From contig CAZEVK010000030.1 in assembly GCA_964515755.1 (NCBI GenBank), forward strand, positions 1-19,621: a DNA stretch of 19,621 nucleotides, written 5' to 3'. The position numbers and the translations under genes were made by a program. Below, in pieces: positions 1 to 5,670 of the stretch. How positions within the stretch are numbered: position 1 is the stretch's first letter; every line of letters begins with the position of its first letter. Source of the DNA: JAGVLN01 sp964515755. Lineage in GTDB: Bacteria; Pseudomonadota; Alphaproteobacteria; Rickettsiales; JABSSG01. The notes under the pieces are model-generated. The model was not told where the DNA came from and made no database searches. It worked only from the letters and a program-made list of their open reading frames with translations.

Positions 1-55
1 GAGCAAAGGACTGAAAATCCTTGTGTCCCTGGTTCAATTCCTGGTCCAGCCACCA
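1..55 (+). tRNA. tRNA-Phe (anticodon GAA), 3' part
   Basis: The 3' portion of a tRNA; the acceptor 5' strand and most of the D arm lie before the window. The anticodon stem is 6-10/18-22 with loop 11-17 and anticodon GAA at 13-15, which reads Phe codons. The variable loop is GTGTC, as in other bacterial tRNA-Phe, the T loop is TTCAATT (33-39), and the CCA end is encoded (53-55). The T stem (28-32/40-44) has a T-T mismatch in its middle pair (30/42). It converges on the TraX-family gene 29 bases downstream. Confidence 0.93.
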
Positions 56-84
56 CTATTCTAGAATTATTACTGAATACTAGT

Positions 85-843
85 TTAAATGATCGTGCTA
101 ATTATTTTAAAAAGTTCAAAGTGAATACAATAAAAATAAAGAGAATAACGAGAGCATAATAAAATCAGGTAATTAAGGAAATGATTGGATAGTAGATAGT
201 TTTTAACTTTAAAATTATACATAAAATATAATAATATCAACATTTCTACAGTAAACATCATTATTCCTCCCAAAGAAAAAAGATGACCTTGGAAAATAAT
301 ATAAAACATCGTCGTAAAAATAAGAAAAAGAGAGGATTTTAGATCTTTATTATCATTTCTTCTTAAGTATCCGCAAATAATAAACATACATCCCAAAGTT
401 CCATATCCAAAAATTAATGCTACTGGTATATAGTATAATGCTAATAAGAAAAAGCTTGCTAACAGATTGCTTTTAATCCAGTTAATTGATCGATTTAAAA
501 AAAAGCGAGAGACTATTAAATTCGGTAATATAGAAGAACTGTTAAAAAGAAAATTGCTTCCTGTATCGCTTAATATGTAATCAAATACTAACATAAAAAG
601 TGCTAATATTAATATGGTTTTTTCATTTTTAAATTTTTGAGAATAGCCAACCAAAAAGAAAAAAATAGGAAAACTAATTCGTCCTATTATTCTTAATGCG
701 TCATGATTAGGTAAAAAAAATAATCCCAAGTGATCTATCAACATAGCAATAACAGCCAGGCATTTTGCTAAATCATAATAGTTAATGGTTCCATATTTAG
801 TCAGTTTTGTTAATTGAAAAAGATTTATTCTTTGGATATACAT
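85..843 (-). CDS. traX: TraX-family multi-pass membrane protein
   Basis: A TraX-like integral membrane protein of about 252 residues, close to the length of F-plasmid TraX, which N-acetylates the F pilin subunit. The family signature is near the N terminus: DLAKCLAVIAMLIDHLG, then LRIIGRISFPIFFFLVGYS, the conserved 'IDH' and 'GR..FP.F.F' blocks. About eight hydrophobic segments follow, and the C-terminal stretch SRYSLYFYCIHF resembles the end of acyltransferase-type membrane proteins. I chose the ATG at 843; a TTG two codons upstream (849) is also in frame, and neither has a clear Shine-Dalgarno site. It lies in the same direction as the VirB2-like pilin genes about 1 kb away, so pilin modification is a natural hypothesis, but the substrate is inference. 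It overlaps the small upstream ORF by 19 bases. Confidence 0.8.
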   Translation of the reverse strand: MYIQRINLFQLTKLTKYGTINYYDLAKCLAVIAMLIDHLGLFFLPNHDALRIIGRISFPIFFFLVGYSQKFKNEKTILILALFMLVFDYILSDTGSNFLFNSSSILPNLIVSRFFLNRSINWIKSNLLASFFLLALYYIPVALIFGYGTLGCMFIICGYLRRNDNKDLKSSLFLIFTTMFYIIFQGHLFSLGGIMMFTVEMLILLYFMYNFKVKNYLLSNHFLNYLILLCSRYSLYFYCIHFELFKIISTII

Positions 844-998
844 TGGCAATTATTAGGTAATTTCTGATGATTTAGAATTAAAGTGCTTTTAATAAAATCT
901 ACCAAAGTACGTAAAATATTAGCTTTAAAAGTTTTTGTTGATAAAGCATTTGTGAACATAATTGTAATATTGATAATTAGTACTAAAAACTTTTTCAT
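825..998 (-). CDS. possible small secreted protein, 57 aa
   Basis: A short reading frame starting at ATG 998 and ending at TAA 825, overlapping the traX start. The N terminus looks like a signal peptide: MKKF, a hydrophobic run LVLIINITIMF, then TNALS with a plausible signal peptidase site near residue 20. The remaining 37 residues are basic and contain a C-x-C motif near the end (residues 51 and 53). No strong ribosome binding site is visible. It may be a real short gene translationally coupled to traX, or the remnant of a longer secreted or pilin-like protein. I do not recognise a family. Confidence 0.35.
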   Translation of the reverse strand: MKKFLVLIINITIMFTNALSTKTFKANILRTLVDFIKSTLILNHQKLPNNCQCISKE

Positions 999-1139
999 TT
1001 TAAAATTTTTAAGTTAGTTGATAACTAAGCTTATTTAATGATCTTACAATTAACGTTATGCAGCAAGATTAAATCTAACTTTTAAATTATCTTCTTTTTT
1101 AATCTAAAATTGTGCGACTAGTTTTAAGTTGTAGTAATA
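999..1139. other. non-coding spacer, no recognised feature
   Basis: AT-rich sequence between the small ORF and the first terminator copy. I see no ORF, RNA gene or strong promoter. The last 20 or so bases are loosely similar to the bases before the second terminator copy (about 1772-1791), so the duplicated unit probably begins within this spacer. Confidence 0.5.
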
Positions 1140-1167
1140 AAAAAAGCGCCAATTAAGGCGCTTTTTT
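1140..1167 (-). terminator. rho-independent terminator, copy A
   Basis: A perfect GC-rich hairpin: GCGCC and GGCGC form the stem around an AATTAA loop, flanked by an A-run on one side and T-run on the other, so it could work in both directions. It lies just beyond a minus-strand stop codon (1190-1192) whose gene disappears into the N gap. Its sequence is the same as the terminator after the intact VirB2-like pilin gene. Confidence 0.85.
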
Positions 1168-1194
1168 AATAATGTTTTTAAATTTTTGACTAGC
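1140..1194. repeat. direct repeat A1 (pilin 3' end and terminator)
   Basis: These 55 bases are identical to 1792-1846. In the second copy they comprise the terminator, the bases after the pilin gene, the pilin stop codon TAG and two bases of its last Cys codon. The identity runs directly into the N gap, so the unsequenced DNA starts as a second copy of the pilin gene. Confidence 0.95.
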
Positions 1195-1294
1195 NNNNNN
1201 NNNNNNNNNNNNNNNNNNNNNNNNNNNNNNNNNNNNNNNNNNNNNNNNNNNNNNNNNNNNNNNNNNNNNNNNNNNNNNNNNNNNNNNNNNNNNN
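1190..1294 (-). pseudogene. virB2: second VirB2-like pilin gene, hidden in the assembly gap
   Basis: Only the stop codon (TAG, minus strand 1192-1190) and two bases of the last codon are visible before the Ns. The left flank equals the 3' end of the intact pilin gene, and the right flank (from 1295) equals the region upstream of that gene (from 2240). In the intact copy these flanks are 393 bases apart, so a complete pilin gene of similar size should fit here. Whether it is intact cannot be seen; it is entered as pseudogene only because the visible part is incomplete. A tandem pilin copy too similar to assemble would explain the gap. Confidence 0.6.
1195..1294. other. assembly gap, exactly 100 N
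   Basis: Exactly 100 Ns, a common placeholder for a scaffold gap of unknown size. The repeated flanks indicate that the real length is probably near 393 bases, judged from the intact copy at 1847-2239. Confidence 0.95.
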
Positions 1295-1506
1295 CACGTT
1301 CATGATGCTACTACAATTTTATAAAATTGCTAAAGGGTTTTTTGCATAAATAGTAAAAATAATATCACTTTCATGCTAAATTCTTTTGTTTTTATTACAA
1401 AAATGTCACACATTAAGATAAAAAATTATAAGAAAATTTAAATCAGATTAACATATTTGCATTAGTTTCTATAGTAATTATTAGGGATTCTAATTATTTT
1501 GCTTAT
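1295..1506. repeat. direct repeat A2: decayed copy of pilin/proS intergenic region and proS start
   Basis: The first 55 bases (1295-1349) are identical to 2240-2294. Similarity then continues with substitutions and small indels to about 1506, matching 2295-2451, which reaches about nine codons into proS. At the proS start equivalent (1480) the GTG start is replaced by ATT and the GGGG ribosome binding site by ATAG, while the next codons still read R-x-S-N-Y-F. The -35-like TTGCAT (1342-1347) remains but the -10 equivalent is lost. The copy is therefore non-functional for proS expression. Confidence 0.85.
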
Positions 1507-1708
1507 TATGTATCACTGCTGGTAAAGAATCAAATCAGAATGCTGATATTAAAGTAGAAAAGAGGTTAAGGATAGTTATTTGGGATTAGCTTTTAGAATT
1601 AAAAAAAATATGGAATTGAGTACACATGAGCAGATTATGGCAATAATTACTAAGATTATAAAGTATCAAAGCATGTTCCAGCTTATAAAGGTTGAAGCCT
1701 CTCTTTAA
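1507..1708 (+). pseudogene. decayed gene fragment, possibly a lipoprotein/FKBP-type N-terminal domain
   Basis: Plus-strand coding remnants broken by a frameshift and stops. One frame around 1507-1570 reads LLCITAGKESNQNADIKVEK, resembling the Cys region of a lipoprotein. Another frame from 1571 to the TAA at 1706 reads 45 residues including DSYLGLAFRIKKNMELSTHE followed by QIMAIITKIIK. The pattern S-Y-x-L-G followed by a K-N and later L-(S/T)-x-E-Q-x-M is reminiscent of the N-terminal dimerisation domain of Mip/FkpA-type peptidyl-prolyl isomerases, with the middle missing. That family guess is weak; the decay itself is clear. It sits directly after the degenerate proS start copy. Confidence 0.35.
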
Positions 1709-1742
1709 GTATAAATGAAAAGCTTTTTTATTTTATAAAACC

Positions 1743-1761
1743 TTAATTAATTGTTAATTAA
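1743..1761. repeat. AT-only inverted repeat
   Basis: Perfect 8-bp arms TTAATTAA separated by TTG. It lies between the decayed gene fragment and the pilin terminator. With no G-C pairs a stable hairpin is doubtful; it may be a protein-binding site or chance in AT-rich DNA. Confidence 0.3.
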
Positions 1762-1791
1762 TTTTATTTCATGATTTTAATTTGTAATAAT

Positions 1792-1819
1792 AAAAAAGCG
1801 CCAATTAAGGCGCTTTTTT
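1792..1819 (-). terminator. rho-independent terminator of the pilin gene, copy B
   Basis: Hairpin with GCGCC/GGCGC stem (1798-1802 and 1809-1813), extended by six A-T pairs, with loop AATTAA. It lies 22 bases past the pilin stop codon. The symmetrical A and T runs allow termination from either strand, which would also insulate the pilin gene from transcription coming from the left. Confidence 0.9.
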
Positions 1820-1846
1820 AATAATGTTTTTAAATTTTTGACTAGC
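1792..1846. repeat. direct repeat B1 (partner of 1140-1194)
   Basis: Second copy of the 55-base identical repeat, here in its full context: terminator, spacer, and stop codon with part of the last codon of the intact pilin gene. Confidence 0.95.
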
Positions 1847-2189
1847 AGGTAGAAGTACTATTATTACCAGTACCATTGCTTATCCAGCCTACTATTCCTG
1901 CAGCACCAAAGATAAGACCGATACCAATTGCTGTTGCAACAGCAAGCGGCCAAGATAGTTTACCTAAAAATAAGCCAATACCTAAAACAACTATGGCAAT
2001 TGTAGCGATACCTTTACCTATACCACCTTGTAATTGTTGAATAACATTACATAACACTTGAGTGATAGCATCAGTGTTATTAGCAAAAGCTTCTTGATTA
2101 ACAAGTATTAAATATAAGAAAGCAAAAACCATGCAGAGTCTTTGCGATAAATTATTATCTAATTTTATAGTGTTAAAAAAGTTTTTCAT
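1842..2189 (-). CDS. virB2: VirB2-like type IV secretion pilin
   Basis: A 115-residue TrbC/VirB2-family major pilin subunit. The N terminus carries a long signal peptide: basic start, hydrophobic MVFAFLYLILVN, and likely cleavage after AFA at residue 37. The mature part of about 78 residues has the family layout: a short hydrophilic region, the first hydrophobic helix GIATIAIVVLGIGLFLG, a short loop with KLSWP, a second Gly/Ala-rich helix, and a polar tail with GNNSTSTC. The GKLSW loop between the helices is typical of VirB2. A strong Shine-Dalgarno site AGGAGA (complement of 2195-2200) precedes the ATG, and a terminator follows. In Rickettsiales the rvh system carries several virB2 paralogues, and the repeats here point to a second copy in the gap. 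No other T4SS gene is in the window. Confidence 0.85.
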   Translation of the reverse strand: MKNFFNTIKLDNNLSQRLCMVFAFLYLILVNQEAFANNTDAITQVLCNVIQQLQGGIGKGIATIAIVVLGIGLFLGKLSWPLAVATAIGIGLIFGAAGIVGWISNGTGNNSTSTC

Positions 2190-2258
2190 TACGTTCTCCT
2201 TTAATTTATTAATTTAGTGTTCAAAATTTAAAATTGCACCACGTTCATGATGCTACTA

Positions 2259-2274
2259 CAATTTTATAAAATTG
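2259..2274. promoter_or_regulatory. 16-bp perfect palindrome between pilin gene and proS
   Basis: CAATTTTATAAAATTG is its own reverse complement. It occurs unchanged in both duplicated copies (1314-1329 and 2259-2274) within the divergent intergenic region. It could be a dimeric regulator site or contain a TATAAA -10 element for the minus-strand pilin transcript. Function is inferred from symmetry and position only. Confidence 0.45.
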
Positions 2275-2286
2275 CTAAAGGGTTTT

Positions 2287-2315
2287 TTGCATAATAGTGA
2301 AAATAATTATATTAT
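2287..2315 (+). promoter_or_regulatory. candidate sigma70 promoter for proS operon
   Basis: TTGCAT (2287-2292) and TATTAT (2310-2315) are separated by the ideal 17 bases. Transcription would begin near 2322, leaving a leader of about 100 bases before proS. The equivalent -10 in the decayed copy is lost. The -35 matches the consensus only at TTG. Confidence 0.45.
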
Positions 2316-2422
2316 TGTGTTAATTCTATTGTTTTTTTTACAAAAATTTCACACTTCAGAGTAGAAAACTACAATAAAGTCTGTATCATGCTACCATATC
2401 TGCTTTAATTTCTGGGGTAATT

Positions 2423-3718
2423 GTGCGTGTTTCTAATTATTTTTTGCCTATATTAAAAGAAAATCCTAGTGATGCTTACATAACATCTCATAAGCTAATG
2501 CTTAGAGCTGGGATGATTCGTCAGCAAAATTCGGGTATATATGTATGGTTACCTATGGGTTTGAAAGTATTAAAAAAGATCGAACAGATAGTCAGAGAAG
2601 AAATGGATAAAGCTAAAGCTATAGAGGTTTTGCTACCGTGTATTCAGCCGGCAGATTTATGGATAGAAACCGGAAGATATGAAAGTTATGGCAAAGAAAT
2701 GCTTAAAATTACAGATAGGCATGAAAATAAATTACTTTTTGCTCCTACGGCTGAAGATGCAATAACTGATTTATTTAGAAGTAATGTGAAATCTTATAAA
2801 GAATTGCCATTAAATATATATCAATTGCAATGGAAATTTAGAGACGAGATTCGTCCTAGGTTTGGAGTGATGCGTGGTAGAGAGTTTTATATGAAAGATG
2901 CCTACTCTTTTGATTTAGATGAAGAATCTGCGGTCAAATCTTATGATAAGATGTTTGAAACTTATATTAAAATTTTTAGACGTTTAGGTGTTCATGCTAT
3001 TCCTGTTAAAGCTGAGACTGGACCAATTGGTGGAGACATGAGTCACGAGTTTCAAATTATTGCTAAGGATGGAGAAAGTGAGATTTTTTATGAGCCTATA
3101 CTAGAGAAGCTATTAAAATCAGATAAGCTTGATATAGCTAGTATAAAGAAATGCTATGCCGTCTCAGATGATATTTATGAAGAAAAGAGCTGTGAGATTG
3201 AAAAGTCTAAATTGATTAGAAAGCGTGGTATTGAAGTAGGGCATATATTTAATTTTGGTAATAAATATACTAAAGCAATGAATTGTGTTGTTCAAAATAA
3301 AGAAGGAAAATTAATTCATCCTATAGGTGGGTCATATGGTATTGGTATTTCTAGATTAGTTGCAGCTATAATTGAAGCAAGTCATGATGAGTCTGGAATA
3401 ATTTGGCCACAGTCTGTTGCACCCTTTCAAATTTCTATTATATGCCTTAAAAATGATGACGACAAATGTCGTATTATGGCTGATGATTTATATTTTAAAT
3501 TCCAGAAAGCAGGATTTTCTGTTTTATTAGACGATAGTAATAATAGTAGTGGAAGTAAGTTTTCTACTCATGATTTAATCGGTTCTCCTTGGCAAATAAT
3601 AGTTGGGCCAAGGCTTGCTGCATCTGATTTAGTAGAACTAAAAGAACGTAGAACTATGAAGAGCGAGCAATTTTCTTGTGATGCTGTTATGACAAAACTA
3701 ACTTCTAAATTTTTGTAA
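2423..3718 (+). CDS. proS: prolyl-tRNA synthetase, short alphaproteobacterial type
   Basis: Class II aminoacyl-tRNA synthetase that attaches proline to tRNA-Pro in the cytoplasm. At 431 residues it is the compact form found in alphaproteobacteria and mitochondria, lacking the roughly 180-residue INS editing domain between motifs 2 and 3. The N terminus MRVSNYFLPILKENPSDA and LMLRAGMIRQQNSGIYVWLP are typical. Motif 2 lies around FRDEIRPRFGVMRGREFYMK (about residues 139-158), and motif 3 is GSYGIGISRLVAAIIE (about 303-318). The remaining C-terminal part is the anticodon-binding domain. The start is GTG at 2423, supported by family alignment and by GGGG five bases upstream. It heads a plus-strand operon with lolC five bases downstream. 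Editing of mischarged Ala-tRNA-Pro would have to be done by another protein. Confidence 0.96.
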   Translation: MRVSNYFLPILKENPSDAYITSHKLMLRAGMIRQQNSGIYVWLPMGLKVLKKIEQIVREEMDKAKAIEVLLPCIQPADLWIETGRYESYGKEMLKITDRHENKLLFAPTAEDAITDLFRSNVKSYKELPLNIYQLQWKFRDEIRPRFGVMRGREFYMKDAYSFDLDEESAVKSYDKMFETYIKIFRRLGVHAIPVKAETGPIGGDMSHEFQIIAKDGESEIFYEPILEKLLKSDKLDIASIKKCYAVSDDIYEEKSCEIEKSKLIRKRGIEVGHIFNFGNKYTKAMNCVVQNKEGKLIHPIGGSYGIGISRLVAAIIEASHDESGIIWPQSVAPFQISIICLKNDDDKCRIMADDLYFKFQKAGFSVLLDDSNNSSGSKFSTHDLIGSPWQIIVGPRLAASDLVELKERRTMKSEQFSCDAVMTKLTSKFL

Positions 3719-3723
3719 AACCG

Positions 3724-4980
3724 ATGTCAATGATTTTTCTAGAAATTGCCATTGCAATAAAATATTTGCAAGCAAAGAAAAAAGAAGCTTTTATCTCTGT
3801 CAATGCTGCTTTTTCTTTAATTGGTATAGCAATAGGAGTATCAGCATTAATTGTCGTCATGTCTATAATGAATGGTTTTCGTATCGAACTTACTAATAAA
3901 ATAGTTGGTTTAAATAGCGATATAATTGTTTCAAGTTATAATGGTAAAAGCTTTTCAGAATATAATAAAATTATAGATCAAATAAAGTTATTACCTAGTG
4001 TAGAGAAAATTTATCCAGTTGTTACTGGGCAGGCGCTAGTTTCTTATAATAATGAATCACTAGGTATTCTTGTTAAGGCGTTAAATGTAGAAGATCTCAA
4101 GGCTCAGAAAATGATATCCGAGAATATAATTAGAGGAGATTTATCCTCTTTTAACGAACCTAATTCTATCATTATCGGAGAAGTGCTTGCTAGAAATTTA
4201 GGGGCAAAAATTGGTAGTAATATTACTTTAGTATCTCCACAATTTAATACTACTGTAATTGGTCAAATACCAAGGATGAAAGTATTTACTCTGGTCGCAA
4301 CCTTTAATAGTGGGTTGAATGATTTTGACAGGAGTTATGTCATTATGTCTCTGCAGGAAGGTCAGAAGTTTTACGATCTTTCTAGTAAAAGAGTAAACCA
4401 AATAGAAGTTTTTACCAAGGATCCTTATAATTCTCCTAAATTTGGCTTAGAGATCATGGATTTGATAAATAATGATGATTTACTTGTTAGTGACTGGCAA
4501 CAAGTTAATGTGCATATATTTAATGCTTTAAAAACAGAAAAGGTAGCAATGTTTGTAATTCTAACATTAATTATTATAGTTGCTTCTTTTAATATTGTTT
4601 CTAGTTTAGTGATGTTAGTGATAGATAAAACTAAAGAAATAGCTATTCTTCGTACTTTAGGAATGACAAAATCTAGTGTAATGCGTATCTTCCTTATTTG
4701 CGGTATGTTAATAGGGTTTAGTGGGATGTTAATAGGAGTTAGTTTGGGAGTTATAATTTCTTATAATATTAATACGATTAAAGATTTGCTCGCAAATATT
4801 ACTAATACAAGAATTTTTGATCCTGTAGTATACTATTTAGATTTTTTACCCTCTAATGTTGACATTAAGGATGTTTTAAGTGTGATGATTATATCGTTAA
4901 TTCTATCATTTTGTTCAACTCTTTATCCAGCTTGGAAAGCCAGTAAGTTAAGTCCAATAGAGGGATTAAAAAATGAATAA
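3724..4980 (+). CDS. lolC: LolC/LolE-family lipoprotein-releasing permease
   Basis: Inner-membrane permease of the Lol ABC transporter, which extracts outer-membrane lipoproteins from the inner membrane and hands them to LolA. The 418 residues show the MacB/LolC layout: an N-terminal transmembrane helix near residues 25-50 (SLIGIAIGVSALIVVMSIMN), a periplasmic domain of about 220 residues, and three C-terminal helices (about 275-300, 320-350, 380-405). The cytoplasmic coupling segment IAILRTLGMTKSSVMRIF and the final PAWKASKLSPIEGLKNE are characteristic. Only one permease gene is present, so it may form a homodimer like LolF rather than a LolC-LolE pair; a second gene elsewhere cannot be excluded. 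The stop overlaps the lolD start by 8 bases. Confidence 0.92.
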   Translation: MSMIFLEIAIAIKYLQAKKKEAFISVNAAFSLIGIAIGVSALIVVMSIMNGFRIELTNKIVGLNSDIIVSSYNGKSFSEYNKIIDQIKLLPSVEKIYPVVTGQALVSYNNESLGILVKALNVEDLKAQKMISENIIRGDLSSFNEPNSIIIGEVLARNLGAKIGSNITLVSPQFNTTVIGQIPRMKVFTLVATFNSGLNDFDRSYVIMSLQEGQKFYDLSSKRVNQIEVFTKDPYNSPKFGLEIMDLINNDDLLVSDWQQVNVHIFNALKTEKVAMFVILTLIIIVASFNIVSSLVMLVIDKTKEIAILRTLGMTKSSVMRIFLICGMLIGFSGMLIGVSLGVIISYNINTIKDLLANITNTRIFDPVVYYLDFLPSNVDIKDVLSVMIISLILSFCSTLYPAWKASKLSPIEGLKNE

Positions 4981-5659
4981 TAAAAAATGTATTCTTACTG
5001 CTAAAAATATTTCAAAGTCATATTCTCAGGGCAAAGAAAGCTTATACATATTACAGGATGCTAGTTTAGATATATATGAAAATGAGGTTATTGCACTTGT
5101 TGGAGAATCTGGATCTGGTAAAACAACTTTTTTACAAATTTTAGGGCTATTAGATAATGACCATTCTGGTCAGGTTGTGATTCAAGATAAAAATTACACT
5201 TCTGCAACAGATTATCAACGTACAATTTGCCGCAGACAAAATATTGGCTTTATATATCAGGCGCATAATTTACTTTCAGAATTTTCTGCAATAGAAAACA
5301 TCTCATTACCATTATTACTAAATAATAGCTCTACACTTAATGCTAAGAAAGTATCTATCTCTTTAATGCAAGAATTAGGAATAGATCATCGCAAAAAACA
5401 TTTGCCAACGCAACTTTCTGGAGGAGAGCAACAAAGAGTGGCAATAGCAAGAAGTTTAGTTCATAATCCTTTAGTGGTTTTGGCAGATGAGCCCACAGGA
5501 AATCTTGATCCCTATAATTCTGGTATAGTGTTTGATTTATTCATTAATTTTGTAAAAAAATATAAAACTAGTGCATTAGTTGTAACTCATAACTTGGAAT
5601 TAGCAAAAAAAATGGATAGAATTATTACCATAAGAGAAAAAAAGATTGTTAATCTTTAA
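4973..5659 (+). CDS. lolD: lipoprotein-releasing ABC transporter ATPase LolD
   Basis: ATP-binding subunit that energises lipoprotein release with the upstream permease. The 228 residues contain Walker A GESGSGKTT (44-52), the Q-loop region FIYQAHNLL (about 92-100), the ABC signature LSGGEQQR (about 147-154) and Walker B LVVLADEPTGNLD (about 166-178), followed by a switch His in VVTHN. FIYQ.H.LL and the EFSAIEN stretch are typical of the LolD/MacB branch. A ribosome binding site AGAGGG lies at 4959-4964 inside the lolC end, and the genes overlap by 8 bases, suggesting translational coupling and matched production of both subunits. Confidence 0.95.
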   Translation: MNNKKCILTAKNISKSYSQGKESLYILQDASLDIYENEVIALVGESGSGKTTFLQILGLLDNDHSGQVVIQDKNYTSATDYQRTICRRQNIGFIYQAHNLLSEFSAIENISLPLLLNNSSTLNAKKVSISLMQELGIDHRKKHLPTQLSGGEQQRVAIARSLVHNPLVVLADEPTGNLDPYNSGIVFDLFINFVKKYKTSALVVTHNLELAKKMDRIITIREKKIVNL

Positions 5660-5670
5660 AATTGTGATAG

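Larger units (their letters stand above)
2240..2451. repeat. direct repeat B2: pilin/proS divergent intergenic region
   Basis: Partner of 1295-1506. The first 55 bases are identical in both copies. This copy retains the features lost in the other: a -10-like box, a GGGG ribosome binding site and the GTG start of proS. It serves as the common upstream region for the pilin gene (minus) and proS (plus). Confidence 0.85.

Noticed and set aside
1571..1708. 45-codon open stretch as an intact small gene
   Set aside because: It has no start codon or ribosome binding site at its beginning, and upstream coding traces are in another frame, so decay is the better explanation.
1743..1761. AT-only inverted repeat as a terminator or insertion-sequence end
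   Set aside because: It has no G-C pairs and no T-run attributable to termination, and no transposase or target duplication is near it.
1140..1846. Repeats flanking the gap as an insertion sequence or CRISPR
   Set aside because: They are direct copies of pilin flanks, only two copies exist, there are no regular spacers, and no transposase or cas gene is present.
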